64,000 nucleotides of DNA from Pseudomonas californiensis (GTDB lineage Bacteria > Pseudomonadota > Gammaproteobacteria > Pseudomonadales > Pseudomonadaceae): positions 1 through 64,000 of the forward strand of contig NZ_JAGTPK010000003.1 of the NCBI RefSeq assembly GCF_021147775.1, read 5' to 3'. The position numbers and the translations under genes were made by a program. Below the pieces are notes generated by a model. That model was not told the origin of the DNA, did no database searches, and saw only the letters and a program-made list of their open reading frames with translations. Below are positions 54,743 to 63,488 of this stretch, one piece after another (positions within the stretch are counted from its first letter, which is position 1; the number at the start of each line of letters is the position of its first letter).

Positions 54743-56218
54743 TCACTGCGGGTAGCCGGACTGCCCGATGTTGGGGTGCCGGATCCGCCCGCCAGGTTCC
54801 GGCGCGTGCACGAAGACCGCATCACTCAATGTGCCAAGGCTGCCTATCGCGGCGCTCCAGTGCGCTGAGTGATGGATATAGCGCCACTTCAACATCTGCT
54901 CTTCAGCATTCGTCAGCCCCCATGCCCCGCCGCGAGAATAGTCGATGAGCTTGCCGGCTATCCCTTCCAGCTCTGGGGTCAAGGTGAAGTCCGGAGAGCA
55001 AGGCACCGGCTCGAAGGGCACACCTTCTGCGCAGGCCAAAACGTGCATGACCTGCAGATAAACCCTGGACAGATTACCAAAAATCTGGCGCTGCAGACAA
55101 ACCGCCACACCCGCCGATCGGCTGCCCATGCTGCGCGCCCTGTAGAAGGTATCGCACGCTTCAACTTTCAGTGAAGCTTGCGCGTCCAGGGGGTCAACCC
55201 ATTGGCTCGCGTCCATTTTTTTCAGTTCAGCCTGGGCGTATTGCCAAGCCGATGTCGCTTCGCAGGGAATGTCTCCGTGAAACGCACTCAACTGCGGCCG
55301 CGTCAACAGAACATGCTCCTGCATTTGCGGAGGGTAGCCCCCGCCGATGTCAGAGTGCGCACCCGGTAATACGATCTCTCTGGGCCATATGGGCTGTATG
55401 CTGTTGAGCGCGAAGTTGCGCCGCGACTCATCACGAGCCACCAGGTGCAACACCTGCTGGGCGCAGCCTGGAGGAAGATAAAGGTTGACTCGCCTGTTGG
55501 CCGAATCCCGGACATTGCCGAGATCCTTGAAGCTGCCGATGGCCGCGACCGTATCGAACAGGCCAATAACCTTGATGCGCACACTGCCATTGCTCCAGCT
55601 GAAACTGTCACTCAGCCGCACCTTGCGACTATTGAGTATCGGTTCGAGCATCCCCGCCGCCTGTTTGAGGATCTCGTTGACGAAGTGCCTGGCAGACGCC
55701 GCACCTCGGCTGAAGCCGAAGACATCCAGCTCGAGCGCATCAATGACACACGCTGGATTATCGTTAGGGAACGCCTTGAATCGCGACTCCAGCTTATGGA
55801 ACGATTGCTCGACCTTGGCGACGACGCCAGTCGAGCCCCGGCCGAAGCTCTGCCCGTACCAGCGCGAGTCACGCCCGCCGGACGTGGTCCCAGCGCCACT
55901 GACATAGATTGGCCAGTACACGTTAAGACCTTGCCCTTCATTGGCGGCAATGTATTGCTGGCGGTACAAACCGGCCAGCCTTGCAATGTTGGTGACATCG
56001 TTACTGTAACTACTGCCAGGGTCAAGATGACGCCCGGCACATTCGGCTATGTGACGTCCGCAATTGAATTCCATCAGAGCCTGACAATCTGCTCCAATCC
56101 TGGTATTGACACGGTTATTCCCAGTACCGTCAAAGAAAACTCCTACGCGCGCCGTCACTTTTAGCGAAGCAGTTTCAGAGACGGTAGTTAAAGGGTTAAC
56201 TATCCTTGTAGTGCCCAT
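54743..56218 (-). CDS. DUF2235 alpha/beta-hydrolase, Tle1-like phospholipase
   Basis: A 491-residue hydrolase with the DUF2235 marks: VFFDGTGNN near 27, nucleophile elbow GFSRG (S170), GLFDTVAAIG with D222, and PGAHSDIGGGY with H288. This is the fold of the type VI secretion antibacterial lipase Tle1. No signal peptide. Also no VgrG, PAAR, chaperone or obvious immunity gene next to it; the neighbours are a DUF2789 gene and a chemoreceptor. Start 56218 follows AAGGAATAATT. The flank upstream is AT-richer than the window average, suggesting acquisition. Alternative: a housekeeping DUF2235 hydrolase with no T6SS link. Confidence 0.8.
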   Translation of the reverse strand: MGTTRIVNPLTTVSETASLKVTARVGVFFDGTGNNRVNTRIGADCQALMEFNCGRHIAECAGRHLDPGSSYSNDVTNIARLAGLYRQQYIAANEGQGLNVYWPIYVSGAGTTSGGRDSRWYGQSFGRGSTGVVAKVEQSFHKLESRFKAFPNDNPACVIDALELDVFGFSRGAASARHFVNEILKQAAGMLEPILNSRKVRLSDSFSWSNGSVRIKVIGLFDTVAAIGSFKDLGNVRDSANRRVNLYLPPGCAQQVLHLVARDESRRNFALNSIQPIWPREIVLPGAHSDIGGGYPPQMQEHVLLTRPQLSAFHGDIPCEATSAWQYAQAELKKMDASQWVDPLDAQASLKVEACDTFYRARSMGSRSAGVAVCLQRQIFGNLSRVYLQVMHVLACAEGVPFEPVPCSPDFTLTPELEGIAGKLIDYSRGGAWGLTNAEEQMLKWRYIHHSAHWSAAIGSLGTLSDAVFVHAPEPGGRIRHPNIGQSGYPQ

Positions 56219-56539
56219 AATTATTCCTTATTTATTTGCAGCCTGTTTGACGAAAATAAAACTAAAAATTATTTCCATGACTTAACTAGATTGCTCAGTA
56301 CGAGCAAACAGTCAAGCCAATAAATAACTTTAGGAATCGTCCTACAGTGCGGAAGGTTTAATTATTCTAACTACGCAGTTAACGTCCGACACCGTGGCCG
56401 TTATAGCGAACAGGTAACTGCCTGACGTTGACAAGTAACCCATGAGCAGTTTCCTGATCATTTGCGCTCAGCCATTCCAGGCCAACCGGCAGCATCGTGA
56501 CCGCAGCTACCTGATTGCGGCAAGAGTATCGCTTGGCCC
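56219..56539. other. AT-richer intergenic region upstream of the Tle1-like gene
   Basis: 321 bp. The half nearest the lipase gene (56225-56370) is notably AT-rich, likely holding its promoter. Near the chemoreceptor end, the imperfect repeat CCGCA/TGCGG (56501-56520) is the only hairpin. No gene seen. Confidence 0.35.
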
Positions 56540-58132
56540 TCAAGGTTTCTGCGCATTACCCTCAGGCTTGTAGCCCAGACGCAGACCGCCCCAGTGGCGT
56601 CCCTTGACCATGATCGGGACCGAAAGGTCGTGCATCAGTTCGCCGGTGTCCCGGGTATAAGTCTGCAATAGCACGGGTTGTTGATGGCTGCCACAACGAA
56701 TGCCCGTGCGGTCATCGAACTTGCGCTTGCTGCGATTTCGCGCGTTGTCCACCGCTGCATCGCCAGTCAGCGGTTGATTGAAAGCGTTGTTGTGCGTGGG
56801 CACGTAGCCCTGCTGCGTGCAGGCGATAGCGAAGACCAGACCTTCATGGCGGGCCAGCAAAGGCTCCTGCAAGCCGGGCAATACTTGATCGGTGTAGCGG
56901 TCGAAGCGTGTATTGAAACGCGTCGGCGAGGTGTTGGCGATCGGCTTGTATTGGCGATCGAACAGGTCATCCAGGCTGACGTGGCCGCGCTCGATGTCAG
57001 CTTCGAATTTCGCTGCGATCTGCAGGGCGCCTTCTCGGGCAAGGTCATAGATGCGCTGGTGATAATCATCCAGGCCCACTTGCGCCAGACGCTGGCTGAT
57101 GGTTTCGGCCTGACCTTCCATCTGCACGGCCGCGTGCGCCAGATTGCGGGTCTGCTCGTCGCTGACTGCAAGGTCGCTGCGCATGTGCTCAACCGCTGCG
57201 AACAGACTGGCCAGTTGGACCTGATTGGTCTGCGCGCCCTGGGCAATTTCACTCACCTGGCTTTCAACCTCGACGGCAAGCCGGGCGATGTTTTCGAGAT
57301 GTTGACCGGTGGTTTCCACCTGCTCCACGCCAGCGTCAAGATCGGCGGACAACTGGCGTATCTGCTCGACAACCTGACTGGTGCGTTGCTGGATATCAGC
57401 CACCATCTGGCCTACTTCCTGGGTAGCGCTGGCGGTACGGCCCGCCAGGCCTCGCACTTCATCTGCCACCACGGCAAAGCCGCGCCCATGCTCACCCGCC
57501 CGGGCAGCTTCAATCGCGGCGTTGAGGGCCAGCAGATTGGTCTGGCTGGCGATGGACTGAATGACCAGAGTCACTCGCTGGATTTCTTCGCTGCGCTGAC
57601 TCAGGGCTTCGATCAGTTCGCGACTGCCCACGGCCCGTTTGCTCAACTGATGCATGCGCTGGATGGATTCGTTCAGTACGCCTGAACCGGCGTCACTCTT
57701 CTCACGCGCCTGACTGGCGGCGGTGAGGGCTTGCTGACTCAATTGCGCCGTCTGTTGCTCGGTGGCGATCATCACATCAGCGCTGCTGACGACCTGTTCG
57801 GCAGCGTCCAACTGCGACTGCACCTTGCCTGCCAGCTGGCGTACCGAAAATGCGACTTGAGCCGCCGAGAGCGCGTTGTGACTGGTCGTATGAGAAAGAT
57901 CGCGGGTCAGACGAACAATGGCGCTGTCGTCGGTTTCGATCAGGTTCACCGCAAGGTCTTTGCGTGACAGATGCGGCAACCAGACCAGCAGCAGAACAAC
58001 GGGAAACGCTACATAAGGGGTCAGGCCGAAATAGAGTACGGCGGCAAGCAACGCACACAGCAAAATGCTCTGCAGTAGTGGAAGACCCCACCTGGCCAGC
58101 AAACTGTCTGCCACGAATGAGCGCTCGGCCAT
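56540..58132 (-). CDS. Methyl-accepting chemotaxis protein with C-terminal sensor-like domain
   Basis: A 530-residue chemoreceptor: two short membrane helices at the N-terminus (about 15-55) without a periplasmic ligand domain, then the coiled-coil signalling domain (about 70-345) with the hairpin tip [20 protein letters not shown] (about 209-228). After it, instead of ending, it carries a 170-residue C-terminal domain ([16 protein letters not shown], then [18 protein letters not shown]) resembling a PAS/Cache-type module. So sensing is presumably cytoplasmic and C-terminal. A terminal CheR-binding pentapeptide is absent. GAGGTAACGCAAC precedes the ATG. Ligand unknown. Confidence 0.86.
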   Translation of the reverse strand: MAERSFVADSLLARWGLPLLQSILLCALLAAVLYFGLTPYVAFPVVLLLVWLPHLSRKDLAVNLIETDDSAIVRLTRDLSHTTSHNALSAAQVAFSVRQLAGKVQSQLDAAEQVVSSADVMIATEQQTAQLSQQALTAASQAREKSDAGSGVLNESIQRMHQLSKRAVGSRELIEALSQRSEEIQRVTLVIQSIASQTNLLALNAAIEAARAGEHGRGFAVVADEVRGLAGRTASATQEVGQMVADIQQRTSQVVEQIRQLSADLDAGVEQVETTGQHLENIARLAVEVESQVSEIAQGAQTNQVQLASLFAAVEHMRSDLAVSDEQTRNLAHAAVQMEGQAETISQRLAQVGLDDYHQRIYDLAREGALQIAAKFEADIERGHVSLDDLFDRQYKPIANTSPTRFNTRFDRYTDQVLPGLQEPLLARHEGLVFAIACTQQGYVPTHNNAFNQPLTGDAAVDNARNRSKRKFDDRTGIRCGSHQQPVLLQTYTRDTGELMHDLSVPIMVKGRHWGGLRLGYKPEGNAQKP

Positions 58133-58325
58133 GTTGCGTTACCTCGTTAGTCTTATCGTTGTTTTCCTCATTAAACGCTAGATAACGGCTAAGTGCCATG
58201 AGCCATTAGTTGTAACAGCCGATGCAAGGCTGTTCGCAGGCACCTCACTAAATCGCAGGCACAAGAAAACCGGGAAGCCATTACTGGCCTCCCGGTTCCG
58301 GTCACGCAACCCTGCTACCCGAGAA

Positions 58326-58730
58326 TCAGGCCTGGCGTTGGTGCTTGTCTATCTGCTCGTGGCGCTCTTGTGCCTCGATGCAATACTTGGTGGTCGGGCT
58401 GATCAGCAGGCGCTTGAGGCCAATCGGCTCGCCACTGTCGTCGCACCAGCCAAAGGTGTCGTCGGCAATACGCGACAACGCCATCTCCAGCTGTGGAAGC
58501 ATGCGCTGATCACGGTCGATCACATTGACCAGCCAGTGACGCTCTTCTTCAACAGAAGCGGCATCAGCAGGGTCGGCAGGCGTATCCAGGCTTTCGATCG
58601 CAATACGGCTCTGCTCGATTCGCTCGTGGATTTCGACCTTCATGCCCTGTAGCAGCTCGACGAAGAAAGCGTGCTGCTCGGCGTTCATGTAGTCATCGGC
58701 CGGCATGGCCAGCAACTTTTCCTTTGTCAT
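58326..58730 (-). CDS. dksA2: DksA2, zinc-independent DksA paralog
   Basis: A 134-residue DksA/TraR-family protein acting in the secondary channel of RNA polymerase with ppGpp. The coiled-coil tip keeps the acidic D-x2-D-x-A motif (D53, D56, A58). The four zinc-site positions read C96-x2-S99 and C117-x2-A120: two of four cysteines are replaced, with the spacing retained. This is the arrangement of P. aeruginosa DksA2, which has the same length as I recall and replaces DksA when zinc is scarce. A Zur-type operator was not recognised upstream. Confidence 0.88.
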   Translation of the reverse strand: MTKEKLLAMPADDYMNAEQHAFFVELLQGMKVEIHERIEQSRIAIESLDTPADPADAASVEEERHWLVNVIDRDQRMLPQLEMALSRIADDTFGWCDDSGEPIGLKRLLISPTTKYCIEAQERHEQIDKHQRQA

Positions 58731-59032
58731 TTATTTCTCTATAAAAAAACGTGCATTGAGGAGCGGCTCAACGTTGCCGTACAAGCGCCATATTCTCCAA
58801 GCGCCACCTGGCACTCAATTTACGAGGGGCGGCAGTCTAAGGCCGGCTTGCAGACACGGCAACACAATTGAAGGAATTTTGTACAACAATCGCGGCATGG
58901 CCCCGTAAAATGGGGCTTGACGCTGCCCTTACCTTGGCTTGATCAGGGTCTGACATACATTAAACCCATCAGTTCCAGCTCCGTCGGATGCACAAAAGGG
59001 CCTGAAAAGGCCCTTTGTGCGTTGCCAACGAT
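58731..59032. other. Intergenic region with hairpins
   Basis: 302 bp between two minus-strand genes. It holds the hairpin GCCCC-GTAAAAT-GGGGC (58900-58916), the palindromic word TTGTACAA (about 58879-58886), and the terminator of the ABC transporter operon (58990-59020). No gene is seen. The DksA2 promoter is probably in the half nearest 58731. Confidence 0.4.
58990..59020 (-). terminator. Terminator of the sugar ABC transporter operon
   Basis: Near-perfect inverted repeat GCACAAAAGGGCCT / AGGCCCTTTGTGC with a four-base GAAA-type loop, 12 bp after the permease stop on the minus strand. The stem has internal runs of A/T and a stable GGCC core, a common intrinsic-terminator form. Confidence 0.7.
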
Positions 59033-60058
59033 TCAGCGTTTGGTCTTGCGCTTGTTACGGTACTGGTCGATCACTACCGCGACCACAATGATCAGACCTT
59101 TGATAATGTCCTGAACGTAGGCATCCACCCCGACAAACGTAAACCCGCTGGCCATGACGCCGAGGATCAGTGCCCCGATGACAGTGCCGGTGATGCGCCC
59201 TACTCCGCCAGCAAGACTGGTGCCGCCGATGACCGCAGCGGCAATCGCGTCCAGCTCGTAGGACATGCCCATGCCTGCCTGACCGGTGGCCGCCCTTGCC
59301 GACGCCACGACCCCAGCCAGCCCGGCCAACAGGCCGGCAATGCTGTAAACGATCACCAGGTGGCGCTTGACGTTGATCCCCGAGGTGCGGGCCGCCTGCA
59401 TGTTGCCGCCGATGGCGTAGGTGTATTTCCCGTACTTGGTATAGCGCAAGGCGATGTGGAAAATCACCGCCACCACCAGAAAGATGATCACCGGCATGGC
59501 GCCCTGGCCGATGGCCGTGTAGGAGTCGGACAGCATGCTGACCGGCTGGCCCTCGGTATAAAAGCGCGCCAGACCACGGGCCGATACCATCATCCCCAAC
59601 GTGGCAATAAAAGGCGGGATACCGGTAATCGCAATGATACTGCCGTTGATTGCGCCCGCCAGCAGCCCGACGCCCAGCCCGACTACCACCGGTATCCAGA
59701 CAGGCAGATCGGTCAGAGACGGGAACACTGCGCGGGAAAAATCCGATGTCTGCGCAAGGCTTGCGGCAATCATCGCTGACAGCGCCAGCACCGAACCGGA
59801 TGACAGGTCGATCCCGGTGGTGATGATCACTTGCGTCACACCAATTGCCAGCAGACCGATGATCGAGACTTGCAGAATCATCAGCACCAGCCGCTGGGAA
59901 TTGGCCAGAAAACTCTGATCCCGGACAATCCATCCCAACAGTTCGAACACCAGGCCGATGCCAATCAGTACCAGAAAAATACTCAGCTCGGTCGGCAGCC
60001 GCCGTTTGCTCTTGTTTGGCGCCAGGGCCGGTTTGTTCTGCAGGATTGCGTTGCTCAT
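59033..60058 (-). CDS. Sugar ABC transporter permease (CUT2, RbsC-like)
   Basis: A 341-residue permease with about 8-10 helices, the RbsC fold. Motifs: ITTGIDLSSGSVLALSAMIA (about 84-103), GAINGSIIAITGIPPFIATL (about 155-174) and AIAAAVIGGTSLAGGVGRIT (about 272-291). A basic N-terminus and a C-terminal RNKRKTKR. It forms a homodimer served by the double-ATPase and binding protein encoded upstream. Third gene of the operon. Substrate ribose or, more likely from the binding protein, an inositol-type polyol. Confidence 0.88.
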   Translation of the reverse strand: MSNAILQNKPALAPNKSKRRLPTELSIFLVLIGIGLVFELLGWIVRDQSFLANSQRLVLMILQVSIIGLLAIGVTQVIITTGIDLSSGSVLALSAMIAASLAQTSDFSRAVFPSLTDLPVWIPVVVGLGVGLLAGAINGSIIAITGIPPFIATLGMMVSARGLARFYTEGQPVSMLSDSYTAIGQGAMPVIIFLVVAVIFHIALRYTKYGKYTYAIGGNMQAARTSGINVKRHLVIVYSIAGLLAGLAGVVASARAATGQAGMGMSYELDAIAAAVIGGTSLAGGVGRITGTVIGALILGVMASGFTFVGVDAYVQDIIKGLIIVVAVVIDQYRNKRKTKR

Positions 60059-60105
60059 GTTGTTACCCTCTTGTTCTTCTCTGACGTCGGACCGGTTTTC
60101 ACCGC

Positions 60106-61683
60106 TCAGCGGTGGTGGTGACCAGAAGCCAGGTGCATGACTTTTTCCTGGGTGGCTTCACTGCGCGCAAGAATCCCCATCATTTCGCCTTCGTGCATGA
60201 CCATGACCCGGTCGCTCATGCCCAACACTTCGGGCAGTTCTGACGAGATCATGATGACGGCCATGCCTTCGCTGGCCAGCGCAGAAATAAGACGATAGAT
60301 CTCCGCTTTGGCCCCGACATCAATACCCCGAGTCGGTTCGTCGAGTATGAGGACACGCGGGTTGGTCATCAGCCAGCGGGCCAATAGCGCCTTCTGCTGG
60401 TTGCCGCCCGACAGCGTATCGATGCATTGCTCAAGGGATGGCGTTTTGACGCGCAGCTTCTTGCACATGTCTTCACACAAGGCACGCAACGCTTTCTGCT
60501 TGACGAAGCCATTACCGGCGTAATTGGCCAGAACCGCCATTTCCATGTTTTCCATGACCGACAGGCAGGGAAACAGCCCGGTCAACTTGCGGTCCTCGGT
60601 CAACAAGGCAAAACCCAGCTCGATGGCCTTGTGCGGGTCGCCGACGCGAACCGTTGTACCGTCGAGTTGAATCTCGCCACCGTCACTGGGCGTGATGCCA
60701 AACAGCGTCTCCGCAACATTGGTGCGGCCCGAGCCCATCAAACCGGCAATGCCAAGGATCTCTCCGGCCCGCAAGTCGAATGAAACGTCCTGGAAAATGC
60801 CGTTCAGACTCAGGTTGCGCACCGAGAGCAACAGGTCACCGGCCGGTTTCTCCCGTTCAGGGAACAGCTGGCTCAGTTCGCGCCCGACCATCATTGATAT
60901 CAGGCTGTCGCCATCCATGCTATCTGCGCGCTGCAGCCCGATATAGCGGCCGTCACGAAACACGGCCACTTCGTCTGCTATCTCGAAGACTTCGTTCATC
61001 TTGTGGGTGATATAGATAATGCCTTTGCCCTGGGCACGCAGGTCGGCAATGATCGAGAACAGATGGGCGACTTCAGTCTCGGTGATGGCCGACGTCGGCT
61101 CATCCATGATCAAGACGTCCGAGTTGTATGAAACAGCCTTGGCAATCTCGACCATCTGCCGTTCGGCAATGCTCAGGGTGCCCACCAGTTCCTCTGGATC
61201 AAGCTTGATGCGCAGGCGCTGCAGTAGCTCGGCCGTGCAGCGAAACATTTCCTTGTGATCGACCATGTGCAGGCTGTTGAGCTGCTCGCGACCGATCCAG
61301 ATGTTTTCGGCGATGCTCATGAACGGCATCAGGTTCAGCTCCTGATGGATCATGGCGATCCCCGCCTGCAAGGCCGAAAGCGGGGTTTCGAACTTGATCG
61401 GTTGGCCCCGCAGGCGTATTTCACCTGCGTCAGGCTGGTAGATGCCGGCGATGATTTTCATCAAGGTCGATTTGCCAGCGCCATTCTCGCCCATCAGGGC
61501 CAGCACGCTGCCAGGGCGGACCCGCAATTGCACATCGTCGAGCGCGATGACGCCGGGGAAACCCTTGCTGATATTGCTGATTTCCAGCAAATACGGCGAT
61601 TGAGCGTCAGGTGTCTCGCTGGCTGCACGACCGGAAGAAAGGTCGCGCTGGATGGGCGTAGTGGCGGTGGCTGAACCAGGCAT
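60106..61683 (-). CDS. Sugar ABC transporter ATP-binding protein (CUT2, RbsA-like)
   Basis: A 525-residue tandem ATPase of the CUT2 type. The first domain has Walker [10 protein letters not shown] near 66 and Walker [13 protein letters not shown] near 187. The second domain has the degenerate Walker [10 protein letters not shown] near 318 and [15 protein letters not shown] with [12 protein letters not shown] (about 425-460). Typical of this class, only one site is canonical. ATG 61683 is preferred over GTG 61689 since GAGGAG is then nine bases away. It sits 58 bp after the binding-protein gene and 47 bp before the permease. Confidence 0.9.
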   Translation of the reverse strand: MPGSATATTPIQRDLSSGRAASETPDAQSPYLLEISNISKGFPGVIALDDVQLRVRPGSVLALMGENGAGKSTLMKIIAGIYQPDAGEIRLRGQPIKFETPLSALQAGIAMIHQELNLMPFMSIAENIWIGREQLNSLHMVDHKEMFRCTAELLQRLRIKLDPEELVGTLSIAERQMVEIAKAVSYNSDVLIMDEPTSAITETEVAHLFSIIADLRAQGKGIIYITHKMNEVFEIADEVAVFRDGRYIGLQRADSMDGDSLISMMVGRELSQLFPEREKPAGDLLLSVRNLSLNGIFQDVSFDLRAGEILGIAGLMGSGRTNVAETLFGITPSDGGEIQLDGTTVRVGDPHKAIELGFALLTEDRKLTGLFPCLSVMENMEMAVLANYAGNGFVKQKALRALCEDMCKKLRVKTPSLEQCIDTLSGGNQQKALLARWLMTNPRVLILDEPTRGIDVGAKAEIYRLISALASEGMAVIMISSELPEVLGMSDRVMVMHEGEMMGILARSEATQEKVMHLASGHHHR

Positions 61684-61741
61684 GATCACAAGCTCCTCAA
61701 GCGGCAGGCCATGGCGCGGACGCCAGGCCTGACCACTGTTC

Positions 61742-62671
61742 TCATTTGAAGGTGTCGACGTTTTCAGGCGTGATCAAACGATAGGGAATGACGATTGCCT
61801 GAGGCTCGACCTTTTCCTTTTTGGCCATTTTCACTGCGGCATCGATGGCACCATCAGCCTGCCCTTTGGCGTCCTGATAGACCGAAACGGTCAGATCGCC
61901 TTTTTTCACCGCGTTGAGACCGTCAGGTGTGCCATCGACACCGGCAACGAATACCGTGCCAGCCTTGGTTCCCGCCTGTTTCAACGCCATGGCAGCACCA
62001 ATCGCCATCTCGTCATTGTTCGCCAGAACAGCATTGAACGCCTTGCCTTGAGTGATCCAGTCGTTGGTCAGGTCCATGCCTTTCTGGCGCAGCCAGATAC
62101 CTGTCTGTTCCTGGTCGATCTTGATATTCGGGTACTTGGCCAGAACTTCCTTGATGCCTTTGGTGCGGTTCTGCGTGGAGTTGTTGGCCAGATCGCCCAA
62201 CAGGATCATCACACTGCCTTTGCCGTTCATCTTGTCGGCTATGTACTGCATCTGCAGACGCCCGGCCTCCATGTCATCAGAGGTGACGGTGGCGACGCCT
62301 GCCGGTAGCTTGAGGTCATCCGGGCGACGATTGACGTATACCAGCGGGATACCGGCGGCCACGGCAGCCTTGGTGATGCGGGCGGTGGCGGCGGTGTCGA
62401 CGGGATTGACGATCAGCGCGTCGACCTTCTTGCCAATCAGCTCCTGCACCTGGTCGAGCTGTTTGTTCACGTCCGCGCGGGCATCGACAAATTGCAGATC
62501 AACACCGTCGGGCAAGGTCTTGGCCTTGGCCTTCATGTCTTCGCGCAGGTAAGTAAGCCAGGTGTCGTCGAATTGCGACATCGCAACCCCGACCTTGATA
62601 TCAGCCAGAGCCGCGCCGCTGCAGAGCATCAGTGCCAGGGAGAGTGAAGTAAAACGAAGCGTGGTCTTCAT
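61742..62671 (-). CDS. Periplasmic sugar-binding protein (RbsB family, inositol-binding-like)
   Basis: A 309-residue type I periplasmic-binding protein with a Sec signal ending [13 protein letters not shown]. The pocket segments [17 protein letters not shown] near 34, [20 protein letters not shown] (about 89-108), and [16 protein letters not shown] near 219 match the ribose/inositol group. The aromatic residue in FDDTWL and the RRPDD loop are closer, from memory, to IbpA/MocB-type inositol or rhizopine binders than to E. coli RbsB. First transporter gene of the operon; no ribose kinase or rbsR gene lies nearby, which also argues against a plain ribose operon. Confidence 0.85.
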   Translation of the reverse strand: MKTTLRFTSLSLALMLCSGAALADIKVGVAMSQFDDTWLTYLREDMKAKAKTLPDGVDLQFVDARADVNKQLDQVQELIGKKVDALIVNPVDTAATARITKAAVAAGIPLVYVNRRPDDLKLPAGVATVTSDDMEAGRLQMQYIADKMNGKGSVMILLGDLANNSTQNRTKGIKEVLAKYPNIKIDQEQTGIWLRQKGMDLTNDWITQGKAFNAVLANNDEMAIGAAMALKQAGTKAGTVFVAGVDGTPDGLNAVKKGDLTVSVYQDAKGQADGAIDAAVKMAKKEKVEPQAIVIPYRLITPENVDTFK

Positions 62672-62734
62672 GAAGGTCTGTCTCCAAATTCTTGTTGTTG
62701 TTCGGACTTGGTAACGACGTAGCGATGAAGCAGA

Positions 62735-62905
62735 TCAGCGATCCAGGCGGACGCCTGTTGCGCCAGGCATACAGAACAGCAGAGCATCCTTGTGTTGCAC
62801 GCACATGCCACGGCCAACGACCGTCAGGCATTTTTCCATGAACTGAATCCAGAACGACGAGGGGGCAGGAGACTTGGCAGCAAGGCCAGAAGTGGGGGTT
62901 TTCAT
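62735..62905 (-). CDS. Probable small protein upstream of the sugar transporter operon
   Basis: A 56-codon frame starting MKTPTSGLAAKSPAPSSFWI and ending PGATGVRLDR, 63 bp upstream of the binding-protein gene and same strand. An AGG lies eight bases before the ATG. Roughly two thirds of codons end in G or C, close to neighbouring genes. Three cysteines. No family known to me. It may be a leader-encoded small protein, or it may only be an upstream frame. Confidence 0.45.
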   Translation of the reverse strand: MKTPTSGLAAKSPAPSSFWIQFMEKCLTVVGRGMCVQHKDALLFCMPGATGVRLDR

Positions 62906-63015
62906 CGACGGTACCTATCTTGGTTTTGCCAGGTTTTGTTTTTATTGGTGTTTTTACCCGGTTTTCAGACGAATCTGACAGACCGGATGATTCGATAGTC
63001 GGTAACCTGAAAACG

Positions 63016-63044
63016 ACTGTATTGGGAAATATTTTCTAATTCAA
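63016..63044 (-). promoter_or_regulatory. Candidate promoter of the small-protein/ABC transporter operon
   Basis: On the minus strand TTGAAT (63039-63044), a 17-bp spacer and TACAGT (63016-63021), about 110 bp before the small-protein ATG. Two mismatches to each consensus at most, in an AT-rich setting. A TATAAT word also occurs near 63065 but lacks a good -35. Confidence 0.35.
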
Positions 63045-63358
63045 CCAGTTTTAGAATTTAATTATAATTTCTTATGCAAGCGTACACTCAGCGTCGCGAT
63101 TGGCAGCATTACACTGGAGCCGACGGGAGCAATCTACTGTTGTCTGGAGTACAGGGAGGGAATCTCGGCTTGGCCGTTGGTGCTCAGGACCCGGCTTTTT
63201 TTGCTGGATCCCTGCTCAGTGGAAATCGGGCGATGGAAATAACTGAGCTGGTCGAACGCCGCGAACGAATGGCCCCAAGCGGCATGCCTGTCCGATCTAA
63301 TAAACGTGCTGACGCACATGGTGAACGAAAGTCGCATAGTCACTGCGAAAGGTGCAGG

Positions 63359-63390
63359 ATGGCGTGATGCCGCAGCATGCATCACGCCAT
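63359..63390. terminator. Hairpin downstream of the chemoreceptor fragment
   Basis: Perfect 12-bp stem ATGGCGTGATGC / GCATCACGCCAT with an eight-base loop, 99 bp after the stop of the minus-strand chemoreceptor gene. No U-tract; terminator role inferred from position. Confidence 0.4.
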
Positions 63391-63488
63391 GGGCAAGTCA
63401 GTGTCCAGTAATTGCCCTGCAGCGCGACATGTCGACTATGTCTTCGCTACACTTCTTAAGCTCATCATCAGCTCCATGAAGTGCTTTT

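Larger units (their letters stand above)
62906..63488. other. Promoter region of the sugar transporter operon and gene-free gap
   Basis: 583 bp between two minus-strand genes. The portion 62930-63070 is AT-rich and contains the candidate promoter at 63016-63044. The part 63074-63385 has open frames on both strands with no recognisable product; I do not call them. The hairpin at 63359-63390 probably ends the next gene upstream. Confidence 0.45.

Noticed and set aside
63074..63385. Open frames on both strands between the sugar operon and the chemoreceptor
   Set aside because: Neither has a convincing start or product, and part falls in a hairpin.
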